The position numbers and the translations under genes were made by a program. A stretch of DNA of 64,000 nt from Onchidella celtica (lineage: Eukaryota > Mollusca > Gastropoda > Systellommatophora > Onchidiidae), in contig OZ007569.1 of NCBI GenBank assembly GCA_963931925.1, forward strand, positions 71,169,618-71,233,617, written 5' to 3'. The first letter of the stretch is position 1. Each line of letters opens with the position of its first letter. The notes under the pieces are model-generated. The model searched no databases, had not been told where the DNA came from, and saw only the letters and a program-made list of their open reading frames with translations. Positions 46,962 to 58,170 of the stretch are shown piece by piece.

Positions 46962-47272
46962 GTCCCCGGGTGTCTAGAGGCAAGGTGCTCGCCTCTCATG
47001 CCAGGGGTTCGTGTTCGATTCCTCTTTGGTGCAGGCAAGTTGGAATTTTGAGGGAAAATTCCCGTCCCTGATCCTATGGTAGATAAGATCGAACAACTAG
47101 TCTTTTCGGATAACATCTTAAGAAACCTTGGCAATTTGGAATTCGAGAAGAACAGGCCTTACAGGGCCGATGACCGGACAAAATTAAAAACAGCAACAAC
47201 AAACTACCACAAAATACACATAATTATAGACATTAACAAGAAAAACTGCGAACCTCCGAAATAAAGACACAA
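46962..47272 (+). mobile_element. tRNA-derived SINE, copy 2
   Basis: The head GTGTCTAGAGGCAAGGTGC and B-box-like GTTCGATTCC are followed by the shared body blocks (GGTAGATAAGATCGA, AGTCTTTTCGGATAA, CCTTGGCAATTTGGAA) and the tail GCGAACCTCCGAAATAAAGA. The central GGAGGGCCCGTG block is deleted relative to copies 1 and 3. Confidence 0.8.
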
Positions 47273-47424
47273 AACAACAATTAGATCAAATACATTGTAA
47301 AATTAAATCTAACGGGAACAAGCCCGCACTGTAGAGCACTGTCATCTATGTCTTTATAAGCCGTGTAAATAATAATGAAGATCATTTACAGTACACAGAC
47401 ACTAAACCAAACAAAATTTTCTCT

Positions 47425-47985
47425 ACTCTAGGCGCTTTACAGAAAGTCTTGTTCTCTCCATCTGTACCTCATTCTCTCACCCTCACTCTCTCTCTCTCTC
47501 TCTCTCTCTCGCACGCACAATCTATTGCATAATGTAACACTCTTATGCCAGACATACATACACTAACACATAACATAATAGGCACGTAAGGTAGAAATTA
47601 GACAATGAGACAGTAAAATAAGTGAAATGGGAAAATAAATGGATTGGGAATGAGACTTCACAATTGAAAGTGTTTTTGGAAAAGGTTTGTCTTCAGACCA
47701 GTTTTGAATTTTGACACGCTAGATGCTTCTTGCAATGACTTTGGCAGCGAATGCCAGATGTGTGGGGCAGATGTGTGTAAATGCTCTGCCTCCTAGTTTC
47801 TTTTAAAAATCTTAAGAAGGCCCTGGTCGCTTGATCTTAAAGAACGAGGTGGTAAGTAGGGCTCTGCCAAAGTGGAAAGGTAAGGTGGTGCAGTTTTGTT
47901 TATGCACTTGTAGCACAGTACTGTACTGCTATTTTGTACTGGATTGGCAACTTAACTGGTAGCCAATGCAGTTTAATAAATATGT
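47425..47985 (-). mobile_element. L2/CR1-like LINE 3' remnant, minus strand
   Basis: Read on the minus strand across several frames it shows HWLPV, YKCINKTAPPYLS-like, SLRSSDQGLL, GGRAFTHICPT and FKTGLKTNLF-like segments in family order, followed by the AAAGCGCCTAGAG 3' block at 47430. Many stops and shifts show an old copy. A CT microsatellite (47484-47511) interrupts it. Confidence 0.7.
47484..47511. repeat. (CT)n microsatellite
   Basis: About 14 uninterrupted CT units. Confidence 0.9.
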
Positions 47986-48275
47986 TCACTCGTTTTCTTC
48001 TCTGATATGATAAACATTTGTTAAATCATTTTATAGATTTAGGCCTCCTTCAGAAACGACGAGATGTGCCGAGGGTCCAAAATGCCAGAAAATAATTCTT
48101 TCAAGGATCAGGTGGCAAAATGCTTTCTTCGGGTATGCGCGAAATCCACACATTCTGTTAAAATGTGGCTGACAGTGAGTTAACAGGCAGCCACAAGCTA
48201 TATCAGACAGATGCACCAAGACGGTCTGGTAAAGAACATTGCATACACATGTACACGTGATCATGTAATATGAAT

Positions 48276-48597
48276 TATGATAACTAAACATTTTACCAAT
48301 AATATATCTGGGAATATCACAGACTAGAACGTAGAAAAAAAGGGCGCCCTTCCAATAATTTATTACTTACACTAGGTACATTCACGTTGGAACCATTTCT
48401 ATCTGTCACATTTATAATCATAATTATGTAGATCTATATGATAACTAAACATTTTACCAATAATATATCTGGGAATATCACAGACTAGAACGTAGAAAAA
48501 AAGGGCGCCCTTCCAATAATTTATTACTTACACTAGGTACATTCACGTTGGAACGATTTCTATCTGTCACATTTATAATCATAATTTTGTAGATCTA
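48276..48597. repeat. 161-bp tandem duplication
   Basis: Units 48276-48436 and 48437-48597 are near identical, with about two differences (GGAACC versus GGAACG; AATTATG versus AATTTTG). The duplication is recent. Confidence 0.95.
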
Positions 48598-48861
48598 TAT
48601 CCCAGGACAAGAAGGATTTGAAACACATATGACCCTAATTTTTGTCAAAAACACACATGTGAGCCTCGTTCTCTGCCTTGCAACGGTTGCATGGATCAAA
48701 TCAATGTTGGCGTCTCTAGCATGTGAAAAGCTGACGGCTTTGTTGGTAAATTGTTTTATTTGATGGAAAAAATGAACTTTATGCTAATAATTGAATGAAA
48801 GATAGGCTAAGGAAACCGTGAAAAACGGTAATAAATGAGACAGCAGTAAACAAGGAGTTAA

Positions 48862-49464
48862 AGCTAGGTTTCCATGCATACGTAATGCGTAATGCGTAAA
48901 CAACGTTTACATGGAAATTTAACTAAAGTGTATCCATGTGTGCGTGATACGTTGTGCGTATTCGAACGATCGAGCCATCGTGCCTGATACGTTGTGCGTA
49001 TTCGAACGATCGAGCCATCGTTCGAATACGCATCACGCAGCAATACGACACCGGAAGCTAGAAATTCCCGCCCCAAATTTCCCCAAAATACGTGGTTCTG
49101 CACGTGTGTTTTCGACAAGCGGTCGCAAAATGCCACGAAATTTCGTCCCAGATAATGTTCTTGATCAATTCATTGATCTTGTGAGGCAAAATCCTGCTAT
49201 TTTTTATCCGTCGAGGAAGGACTACAAGGATGCTCCCAAGATTACAAACATATGGAACAGCATTGCTGACACTGCAATGGGAGGTAAAGAAAGGTACATA
49301 TTTCTAGACAAGCAAGGAGCCATAGCTCTATGAATACCAAACTGTGGTGTGTTCAGAACCAAAAAGGACAAACTGATGGATCACGAACATATATATGCAC
49401 GCACACATGGAAAAGGGCAATACGCATTGCGCATTACGCATAACGTATACATGGAAACCTAGCT
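48862..49464 (+). mobile_element. 603-bp PIF/Harbinger-type element with MADF-like ORF
   Basis: Terminal inverted repeats of about 40 bp, AGCTAGGTTTCCATGCATAC at left and ..ACATGGAAACCTAGCT at right, are flanked by TAA on both sides (48859-48861, 49465-49467), the 3-bp duplication typical of Harbinger. Sub-terminal AATGCGTAATGCG repeats follow. A 40-bp tandem repeat with GATACGTTGTGCG lies at about 48946-49025. The DDE transposase gene is absent, so it is non-autonomous. Confidence 0.85.
49130..49333 (+). CDS. MADF/Myb-SANT-like ORF within Harbinger element
   Basis: The 67-residue ORF MPRNFVPDNVLDQFIDLVRQ.. continues NPAIFYPSRKDYKDAPKI and NIWNSIA, the start of a MADF-type DNA-binding domain, which Harbinger elements often encode as a separate protein needed for transposition. 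GGAG|GTAAAG after codon 52 looks like the donor at the end of a first exon, so the real product would be spliced and the last 15 residues intronic. The rest of the protein is not in the element. Confidence 0.6.
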   Translation: MPRNFVPDNVLDQFIDLVRQNPAIFYPSRKDYKDAPKITNIWNSIADTAMGGKERYIFLDKQGAIAL

Positions 49465-49469
49465 TAACA

Positions 49470-50900
49470 ATAACAATACTGAAAATGCGAACATGATGTA
49501 CCTGCATGTAGAGTACAGAAAAGACCACGCGTTTAAAGGGAGTTAATATAAAAATTATTGGTTACGTATTATACTTGTTATTTCCCTTTGACTACTGTTA
49601 GATAAAGAACATGTATTACCTTTGTGCATGTATTGAGGACTTACCCGGCTACACTCAGTAGAGGCCCCTCTCCCCCTCCCTACCCTCAGCTTCCCCTTCT
49701 CTTCTCCTCAAAATAAGGCAAAGAGAAAAAGTTGTAGGTAGCAAAATCTCGCAGAGGAAATGCAGAGGAAAAAGGGAGACAAATCAAGCTTCCGTTGTTT
49801 ACACCATCATCAGTGAAAAAAAAAAAAGGTAGGAAAATTGAACCAATGGAACAATTGAACAGTTAAACAAAATTGTAGAACATTAATTCAATGTATTAAA
49901 TCAATGCGAGTACTTAGTTGCGAGGCCAGACTTTGATTTTCGGAGAGCAGCACGTCCGTCACAGTCACACGTGTACGGACTCCTTTAAAAATAAATATGA
50001 TATTTTCAGTGGTCCTTTTTTTTTTTTTTTAAGGCCAAGAGCCCAACCAGGGTTACCAGATTGACTTTTTTAAAAAGCCAAATTCCAGATATTTGGCTTC
50101 TTTGAGATATGGTTGGCGTCAGAAAATTCATTTAGTTTTTTTTTTGCTTTCTCTTGGCTTGTTTTCTTTACAAACCGGTACAAACATTACCTGCACAAAA
50201 ACTTTAATACATGTAGCATCCTTTTTCTAAAACATGTTTTTTCAAGGAAATATATTTTGGTCAATTACTAGTCCATACGCCAAGATTTCTACCGCTAATT
50301 GCCGAGAAAGCAAGGTCAATGTCCAGTTGATACTGGATTCTATGGTTTATACATGTTTTACTTTCTGAACTGCTACGGTTTTGTCACCGACCATAGGACT
50401 CCCCAGACACACGGTGGTTTTTAATTGATCTGTTTCTCCATGAACCAGCTAAAGAGCTGGCCACCTTTGTCTTTGTTTGCCGAATAACCCCAGTCAGCAA
50501 TGCTGTAATTAAGAGGATGATTTCTCATATATCCTCCGTTAAAACCAAGATTAGAAACAGAATGCAGTTGAAACTTCTTGATGCTGTTGCGAGAACCGGG
50601 CCAGAACCATTGCTTTCATATAAATGTTGCAACGACTTTCACTAGATCTACATCTCCAGAAATGCTTTGAAAAGGAAAATCACAAACTCACAAGATTAAG
50701 CCAAATGTTCCACTCATTCTAGTGAGGAGACTGATATTAACTTGGCTCTTGAGCTTTTCATGTGATGTTAGTATGAGAGCTAGACTGAAATTTGTTTGCT
50801 TTTTTTCTGCCCCCACCCCCCGTATTGTTTGACTTTATACTCTCTGCTTATTCGCAAAATTTCAATCTGGCAACCCTGAACCCAACTTCCGGCCAAGTGA
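49470..50900. other. Intergenic, no gene recognised
   Basis: T- and A-runs and short ORFs only. I see no splice-linked conserved peptide. Confidence 0.5.
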
Positions 50901-50902
50901 TA

Positions 50903-51095
50903 GCAGACGATATGTTCTGTACTTGGACTCTAGATCTAGGTCTAGACCTATTGAAGTGGGCAAATGTGACTGTAGAATACATCCAATTTTAAGATGACTG
51001 CAGACGATATGTTCTGTACTTGGACTCTAGATCTAGGTCTAGACCTATTGAAGTGGGGAGTTGTGACTGTAGAACACATCCAATTTAAAAGATCT
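50903..51095. repeat. 97-bp tandem duplication
   Basis: GCAGACGATATGTTCTGTAC starts at 50903 and again at 51000. Both units continue through a TAGATCTAGGTCTAGACC stretch and TGTGACTGTAGAA.ACATCC with few differences. Confidence 0.9.
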
Positions 51096-51319
51096 GACGG
51101 CAGTCGAAACTCTCAGTGAACTCAATGCATTCAACGTTTATTAGGACTGGAACCATAAGAGACGCCTTCAAAAGCGACTCTTGAAGAGGGCACTAGATCT
51201 AGTCTAGATGTTTAAAAGAGAAAAGAGAACTACTTGCTTCCCCAGGTCTAAGCTTATGTCACCTGGACCCAGGCGCAATCGGCCTTCGGGGACCGGTATA
51301 AAATAGCAGTAGCCTATGT

Positions 51320-51604
51320 ATAAAGATCTAGATCTAGATCTAGATCTAGTCTAGATCTAGATCTAGATCTAGTCTAGATCTAGATGATCTAGATATCTAG
51401 TGGCGGTGTGTGTGGCTTACTAAGTCTAGACTAGACCTAGACTCCAGATCAGGATGGGAATTGATCTAGACTTCTAGTCTAGATCTAGACTAAAACTAGA
51501 TTTTAGATTAAGATTCAGATTTAGATATTTCTAGGTAAGCACTTAATTAAAGGAAAACAAATTTGGCAGATCTGGTCAAGAGAATACTGGAATATATTAG
51601 ATCT
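51320..51604. repeat. TAGATC / TCTAGA repeat tract
   Basis: Long runs of AGATCTAGATCTAG alternate with TCTAGACTAGA variants. The tract is highly palindromic and like that at 25737-25875. Confidence 0.9.
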
Positions 51605-51612
51605 AGACTATA

Positions 51613-52124
51613 GAGCAGGATGGAGCTGCTTTGGAAGGTACAGAGAAATTTTCCAAAATAAAGACATACCAATATCCCTCAAGAGAAAAGTGTTCAACCA
51701 ATGCGTAATCCCCACGATCACATATGGATGCCAGACATGGACCATGTCAAGACAGATCACCACGAAACTAAGAACCACCCAAAGAGCAATGGAAAGAAAA
51801 ATGTTAAATATAAAGCTACAAGACAAAGTACCACACACGGAAATACGAAAACAAACAAATGTTACGGACTTGGTGAAAATGGCTCTCAGACTAAAATGGA
51901 GATGGGCAGGACACCTAGCCAGGACACAAGATAACAGATGGACAAAAAGATGCACAGAGTGGAGACCGAGGACGGGGAGAAGATCACGAGGACGGCCAGT
52001 GGGACGATGGAGAGACGACATCACAAGAACAGAGGGTGCGACCTGGACCAAGAGTGCGCAAGATCGAAGCAAATGGAAGGCATTGTCAGAGGGCTACATC
52101 CTGCAGTGGAGGGACAACGCCTAG
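51613..52124 (+). pseudogene. RTE-like reverse transcriptase C-terminal fragment
   Basis: About 170 codons without a stop: FNQCVIPTITYGCQTWTMSR, then MERKMLNIKLQDKVPHTEI, LRLKWRWAGHLARTQDNRW, WRPRTGRRSRGRPVGRWRDD and the end WKALSEGYILQWRDNA. These are the thumb and C-terminal motifs of many invertebrate RTE-type polymerases. It has no start or catalytic part, so it is dead on arrival rather than decayed. Confidence 0.85.
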
Positions 52125-52143
52125 GTTCAAGGTTCAAGGTTCA
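51613..52143 (+). mobile_element. RTE-like LINE, 5'-truncated insertion with 8-bp TSD
   Basis: The octamer AGACTATA flanks it exactly (51605-51612 and 52144-52151). The body is an open frame ending at 52124, followed by a short tail with three TTCAAGG units, as expected for target-primed insertion of an RTE-type element. It landed inside the TAGATC tract. Confidence 0.85.
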
Positions 52144-52151
52144 AGACTATA

Positions 52152-53545
52152 TCTAGATCTGATCTAGAATATTGGAATATTTACTAGCTAGGGATGATAG
52201 AAATTCAGAGAGTTTGAATAATTTATTTGTGCATCCCCGCAGAGGTGGACTAGGCTAGAGGGGAGGCGGGAGACGGAGATTGTTTTGATGATGCCTTTTG
52301 CAGCAAAGCAAAGCGAGGTGTGGTCGTGATGTCATAATAAGCGCAACAGAAAAAGAAAGAGGGGGGGGGGTGGGTTGAGAAAGCGAGAGAGGTGAGAAAA
52401 TTGGTGTTTAGTGATGCCAGTCTGACATTTGGTTTGTGCGAATCATACATTGAAATTGTCTTTTTTTGTTTATGCCTGTCATGTCTGCTTACACGCCGCT
52501 GGACTTACGTGTACACTGTCGATCTAACATGACGTCTACTGGAAGAATATTTTTGTTTTTGTTTCGTTTTTTTTTTCTTTGGCAATCTACAATTGGAAAC
52601 TGGTATCGCACCAAGCATATTGTGTTTCTGTGGCGAGCATTTTTTTCCAGCGATGTACAAAATGAGTCCAGGGGCACAGTGCAATACTGTTGGGGCACCA
52701 TTCATTACCGCTGTTTGCCCATGTTTATGGTGACAACGACTGCCCTGTCCATGACTCACCAGCTGGACAAATTTATGAGGGCAAGAGCACGGGTCCCTTG
52801 CGCGCTATAACTTACACGACTGAATTCACCATTTCACGGATTTAATTCTCATTTCGCCTAACTCACGTGAACACTGTCAGTGATTCTCATACTGTGGCTA
52901 GGTGTCCAGTTGGGTAGACAGACAGGATGCAGGCGCAGGTCATGACTCGTGAGCCTCGTCTAGAATCAGGGCTTTCTGAATTAACCACTAAGCGAAATAA
53001 GGATGTGCCTGGGGCACCAAGTGAAAGGGGGAGGGAGCACCACATAAAATTTTCATTGCTGGATTTAGGCTACCATGTACCATATGGTGCAAAACTGCAA
53101 ATGATGCAGGTGAACCAGGATCCACAAAAGGGCCTCCGCCATAAGTGCAAAAACTGAAGTATTTGTTGGCCTATAAGACTCGCCTTAAAAAAAAAAAAAA
53201 ATTCTGATGGTTTACTTTTCTTTATATTTTGAATTACATAATACAGTATATGGGTGGGGTTGTAGGTCTTTATCTTAGGAGGATCACTGCTGCAGGCATT
53301 TACAGCTCACTTTTTCTTGTTCTTGTTTGTCTTCTGTTTCGTTGTTGTTACTGTCTTTTTCTTTGGCTTTCCTTGCTTTCGTAGTCCTATAGAGGGCCCC
53401 CCCCCCCCTTGTGGGTTGCTTTTGTTCTTGTCTTGTCCTTGTCTTCTCTTCATATGCAGTATAGAGGAGCACCAATATCTTTTCAGTGCCTAGGTCCTCC
53501 AAAGGTTTTTTTATCCGGCCCTGTCTAGAATGGATATATATATAC
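52152..53545. other. Intergenic, no gene recognised
   Basis: Overlapping short ORFs on both strands at 52466-52810 lack any recognisable domain. A poly-C run lies near 53396-53408. Confidence 0.5.
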
Positions 53546-53555
53546 AAAATGTTAT

Positions 53556-53802
53556 CGATGGTGTCGGGCGCAAACCAGCTAAGTCCGAAAATTTCATATT
53601 TCTTTTTAAAGTACCAGTTTATGAAGACTGGAACCCGGCATCATCTGTAAAAATAGCTCTCTTACCACAATTCAATAGAAACATTCAAAATAGACATGTG
53701 ATCAAACCAAGTACATTTCCCTTTTTGCGGTATCCGCAACTTTTTGTTCCTCCTGTAAAATTTGCTTATCTTGACTTGGCTGGTTTGCGCCCGACGTCAT
53801 CG
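53556..53802. mobile_element. 247-bp MITE with TTAT target duplication
   Basis: About 30-bp inverted repeats are seen: left CGATGGTGTCGGGCGCAAAC.., right ..TTTGCGCCCGACGTCATCG, with about three mismatches, flanked by TTAT (or GTTAT) at 53552-53555 and 53803-53806. The first nine terminal bases match the element at 31671-32173. An ORF at 53530-53874 crosses it but has no known domain. Confidence 0.75.
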
Positions 53803-53924
53803 TTATGTCTCTTGTCTAGAGTGAAGTCCTCAATACTTACCTGTATTTGGGATCACCTGAGTGATAGTAATTGAATTTTCACCCCTGAATATTAAAGCGT
53901 TTGGCAAAAAAAATATTGATTTAG

Positions 53925-54398
53925 AGGGGACAAGGTGGTCTAGGGGCAAGGTGCTCGCCTCTCATGCCAAGGGTCCCGGGTTCTAAACCCGGGCAGTGCA
54001 GGCATGTTGGAAAGTGGATTTTTCTCATATTTTCAAGTCCCTGGTCCTATTGGGGGGTAGGATCGAGTAGTTCTTGGAAATTGGATTTTTCTCATATTTT
54101 CAAGTCCCTGGTCCTATTGGGGGGTAGGATCGAGTACCTAGTCTTCTCGGATAAGGACGAAAAAATTCGGAGGGCCCGTGTGCACGTTGCGCACGTTAAA
54201 GATACCTTGGCAGTTGGAAATCGTAAAGAGCAGGCCGAAAGGCCGCTGCCCGGGCAAAATTGAAATTAATAGATTAAAATTTATCCATATCATCTCCCCC
54301 CCCCCCCCCCCGCCAGAACAAGAAATAATAAAACAGTAAAGTGAGGTGTAAATGCCAAGGGCAGCGAACCTCCTAATATAAAGACCTCAAATCAATAT
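53925..54398 (+). mobile_element. tRNA-derived SINE, copy 3, with internal duplication
   Basis: The A-box GTGGTCTAGGGGCAAGG and a B-box-like GGGTTCTAAACCC are followed by the full set of body blocks, including TTCTCGGATAAGGACGAA, GGAGGGCCCGTGTGCACG and GTTAAAGATACCTTGGCAG. A 67-bp segment (starting GGATTTTTCTCATATTTTC at about 54016 and again at 54083) is tandemly duplicated. A poly-C run at 54295-54311 precedes the GTGAGGTGTAAATGCCAA tail. Confidence 0.85.
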
Positions 54399-54419
54399 TG
54401 ATTTAGAAAATGAAATTGA

Positions 54420-54775
54420 TTCGAACAGCATGAAAGGCTTGCGGCTTAGTGAAAATGCTTTTTCTATCAATAGGCCTAAATTGTGGACAGCATCAGCAGT
54501 GACACCAGGGAACATGAAAATATCGTCACATTTAAAAATAGGCTCAAAACTGAATCATTTAGGACTGTTTTTCTTTGAAACTGAACGATGTCCCTTTTTG
54601 GCTCCGAGGTTTGAGGATGAGAGTGGATCAAGTGTTTGTCAATGTGTGTGAATGGGAGCATGATCAATGGATCTTATGTTAATCCTGTTTCTAAGTTTAG
54701 TTCAGCGCCTTAGACACATCATTTTTGTGTGGATTTGAGCGCTATACATATTGATTATTACTTATTATTATTACG
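54420..54775 (+). mobile_element. L2/CR1-like LINE 3' remnant
   Basis: Segments read FSINRPKLW, then in a shifted frame ENIVTFKNRLKTESFRTVF, the usual end of L2/CR1 reverse transcriptases. The 3' block TTCAGCGCCTTAGA..GAGCGCTATACATATTG with an ATT-rich tail matches the form of 43880-43958. Only the last part of the element is present. Confidence 0.75.
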
Positions 54776-55279
54776 AAGAAAAGAGAACGGGTAGTTTTGT
54801 GGATCTGCAAGGTCCAAAGTAATATGTAGTTAGAATGTGTGTCCGACTGGCGCCAACATGTGACTCTGGCCTAGTGCCGTTAGGGGATCCCAGACCTGAC
54901 GCGCAAGGGCGAATGATGTAGGTCTGATGTCTCCGACCCCCTTCCCCCCCCCCCGCCCTATGTAGAAAAATAAAAAAAGCATCACACGCGGATCTGTATG
55001 CATGGAAATTCCACGACTTTTGATCCAGAAATGAGGCTTTCATCTTCGAAAGCTCAATCGTTGAGATGCATTGTTTTGCACTATGTTTCAGGTTTTCTAA
55101 AAAAAAAATTTTGAGGGGGGGGGGGTGAGGGGATGATCTACTTCTCTGATGACTTAGTTTGATCAAGGCGGAGAGTTCCACTCCTTGACACTAAGTTGCT
55201 TACAGCAAAAGACACACTGTGACCATTGACCTTATACTTTTCTTTAGTGTTTGAGTTGGCGCCGATGGTGTCGCATCTC

Positions 55280-55740
55280 TAGTGCTACTCGGAACTTGTC
55301 CATACCGCGAAATGACATGTTACGTTCTCAACTTTTTCTTTGGCTAACGAGGATTTGACCACGGGAGGCGATTCAAGTGACTTGCTTCCGGTCAACCAAT
55401 GAAATGTCAGATCGTCCATAACGGCAAAATGGCGGTGGCAGGGGAGACATACAGCACGATTACAGAAGGACAACAGGCGAGGGTTGTCCTCGTGCGGGGG
55501 TGGCAGCGCGCGAGCCAGCGGATGACGGGCGAAAGCGCATGCGACTAGGCAGGATGTGTGTGAGTAGCAGGGGAACTGGCAGACTCTGAGAGTGGCGGTA
55601 CCGTTCTGTGATCCTAGCACTCGACAAGTCTCGGGCCTGATACGCCAGTCTGTGCTGTTGTTGTTAGAACAGAATCTCATTGGTGACGTCACTGGGAGAA
55701 AAACGAAAGCCCTGAACAAAAGTGAATGTCACATTCATAT
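55280..55740 (+). promoter_or_regulatory. GC-richer stretch, possible promoter or first exon
   Basis: The stretch is richer in GC and CpG than its surroundings. AAAATGGCGG at about 55425 is a good YY1-type core-promoter motif, and its ATG opens a 39-codon frame. No TATA box or clear donor follows. It could be the start of the proposed plus-strand gene at 57.3 kb. Long ORFs on the minus strand here look like by-products of the composition. Confidence 0.25.
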
Positions 55741-57340
55741 CCAGGCTGTTTGATTTCTGTAGGACTGATAGAGAACTACAAGAGAGAGACAGAAAAATAA
55801 ACCAAAAAAAAAAAAAAAGTTAAAAAAAAGAAAAGAAAAAGTGAGGAACGAAAAACATAATTACAGCAAAACAAAGCCAGAACCCCTGTAGCTATTTATT
55901 AAGAGGTGCCAGGTGTCGACTTGCACCAGTCTTTTGTGAAAACAAAGTAAAAACAACAGCAAATTTGTGACAACAACAGGTAATTAGGGAGACTCTAGCA
56001 TCAGGGCATTCGATTTATCCGGCAAACAGTTGATGTGTCAATACTTGGTGTTATTGTAGCAACAGTTTCCGTGTGGACCGTTCGCCAGGATCTGCCAGGA
56101 TCCACTGTATGACGGCCTACGGCACCGTGGTGTTGTGAGCTGATTTAGGTGGAATACCAAACTGGGATAGGAAGGACAATTCCTTTAGCCTCTGAAGTTA
56201 GTTTCAGTTGTCAATATCGAGCACAACACGTGAGAGAGCCGTTGTTGTGAATAAGGTTTTGAGCTTCAGATCTGGATTCGTCATCCGAGTTCATCAATTG
56301 CGCAGTGTTGATCAGTTCCGGATCCTAAAAGGTCTATATCAAAGAACTATCTGAGGCAAAAAAAGAAAAAGAAAAAGAAAAAAGGAACGAAACTTTTACG
56401 TTAATTTAATTTGTTTGTGATTTTGATTTCAGTGTGAGAGTTCAGGCTCAACAAGATTACATCGATTGGATTCATCAGCGTGTACAAACACTCAGCGAGA
56501 AGTTTCCCGCTACAGTATTTCCACATTATAATTTGTCGTCTGGAAGCAGGACCGGGAACTTATTTGCTGCAAAAATACAGTAAACTCTTAGTGTGTCTCA
56601 AATGTGGTTCAGTCTGAATCGTTTATAACATTTGTCCAGTGACTTCATCAGCCTGTGAGTCTGTCTGTTTTTTTAGACATCCCGTGGTTTTGACCCAAAT
56701 TCAGTGACCAGTCTAGAAAAGTGTCCAGCCGCCAGGACTCTTCCGTGGACAAGATTAGAAGCTGTGCGGTCGTGTACGGCTGTGGTCAAACCGTCCAGCT
56801 ACAGGTGCGTCACTCGAGTTACCACCGTGCTTAAACCAACCTTGTGTGCTGCGCGACGTGGGAGGAAGGATTGTTCCCTGAGGAAACAGCCGTCGGTGGA
56901 AAGAAATACAAAGACAATCACAGCAAATTGAAAATAGTAATTCATATGATTAGGCTGATTTGTGGCTTTGTCATTAGTTTCAACATAATCTAAATTTTTC
57001 AACTATAGGAGTTATTTTTTGAATGTATACTTGAACCTACGACAACTAGTGGTTTTATCCAGAGTAATTTGTTGGAAACAGGAATCGGATACTCTTGTTA
57101 GCTGGAAATTAGGATTGACGGAAATACAATCTTCTGTACAGCTGAAAGTTGGAACAGGGAAGGATCTTTTTTTTTTGGACAGAATTAGGAGAATTGCTTG
57201 ACTGTGGTGTGATTTCTGTGGAGCCATCTGATCGTGTGTGAGGCAGTAGGTATCCAGTGAACAGTCTTGGCTAGGCCTGGGTCCCGGAGTGTAGCTGTCC
57301 TGTAAGAATGACACCCAGCCTGGGAGTGAGCCGCTCATAG
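55741..57340. other. No gene recognised; possible 5' UTR
   Basis: Only short ORFs are seen. The stretch would be 5' UTR or intron if the proposed exon at 57348-57473 is real. Confidence 0.35.
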
Positions 57341-57347
57341 CCAGGAC

Positions 57348-57473
57348 ATGACCTGCCCAGAGGACCTTAACTCTCCGACACACTCTCAGCTCCCCTCAGC
57401 TTCTTGTCCCAGTGAGGTCACGCACGTTATCTCAGCTCAGTCCCACACAGAAACATCAGGGCGCATGCAGGTT
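57348..57473 (+). CDS. Putative first coding exon of an unidentified gene
   Basis: The ATG is preceded by AGCCAGGAC and opens 42 codons, MTCPEDLNSPTHSQLPSASC onward, rich in Ser, Pro and Thr, ending in GCATGCAG|GTTAGT, a good donor. The stretch is GC-richer than what follows the donor. No downstream exon was found in the window, and no family is recognised. A short upstream ORF begins at about 57308. It may be non-coding. Confidence 0.25.
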
Positions 57474-58170
57474 AGTCTACTGATTCATCTCTCTACCATC
57501 CTTGACTGTGTTGTTGCTCATTGTTGTTGTTGTAGTTTGTAACAGTAGTAATTGCCGTTGTTGTTGCTGTCCTTTCAACTTATCCGGCCGTTTCTAGAAG
57601 CTGTTCTGTATTTCCTGTCGCCAAATGTTCTGAATGTCTGCATTTTGTATCGCTCACGCCACCGTCTGAGGTAATCAGTTTTGACAATATTATGACATAT
57701 ATTTTAGATGATCGTGCAGATTATGTCGAATTTGAAACGCATTCAGGATTTGTTGTGGGGTGTCGATCTAAGATCAAACTCTGTATCCAAGGTAGATCTC
57801 AGCACTGGGTTAAGTACGGAAACGTTGACTTCTATCATGATATCCAAAAGTTGTCTTTTTTAGTACTATACCGGGACAGTGTTACAGCAGGTTTCCATAG
57901 GGCTTTTTCTACTTTTGTAATACCGTTATTGGCACAATCATTGTTGTATTTGTATGCACACGCATCTGTAGCTTTACCATCGCATTTTGTAAATTGTAAA
58001 CTTTAACCTTGCATATTTCAGCAAACCAATCTGTACATTTTTTGAGGAGTGGTCTAACTATGCTGATACGCCATAAAATCTGCAACAAACGCACGTACAC
58101 AAGTAAACAGGTAAACAAAGGCACAAAGAAACGAACCAAACGCAAATAAACATACAAATAGTCTCAGTAC

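Noticed and set aside
52466..52810. 114-codon plus-strand ORF with a 70-84 codon overlap on minus
   Set aside because: No domain, no repeat match and two strands open together; likely chance.
55285..55719. 144-codon minus-strand ORF
   Set aside because: Composition effect of a GC-richer stretch; no family motif and no splice context.
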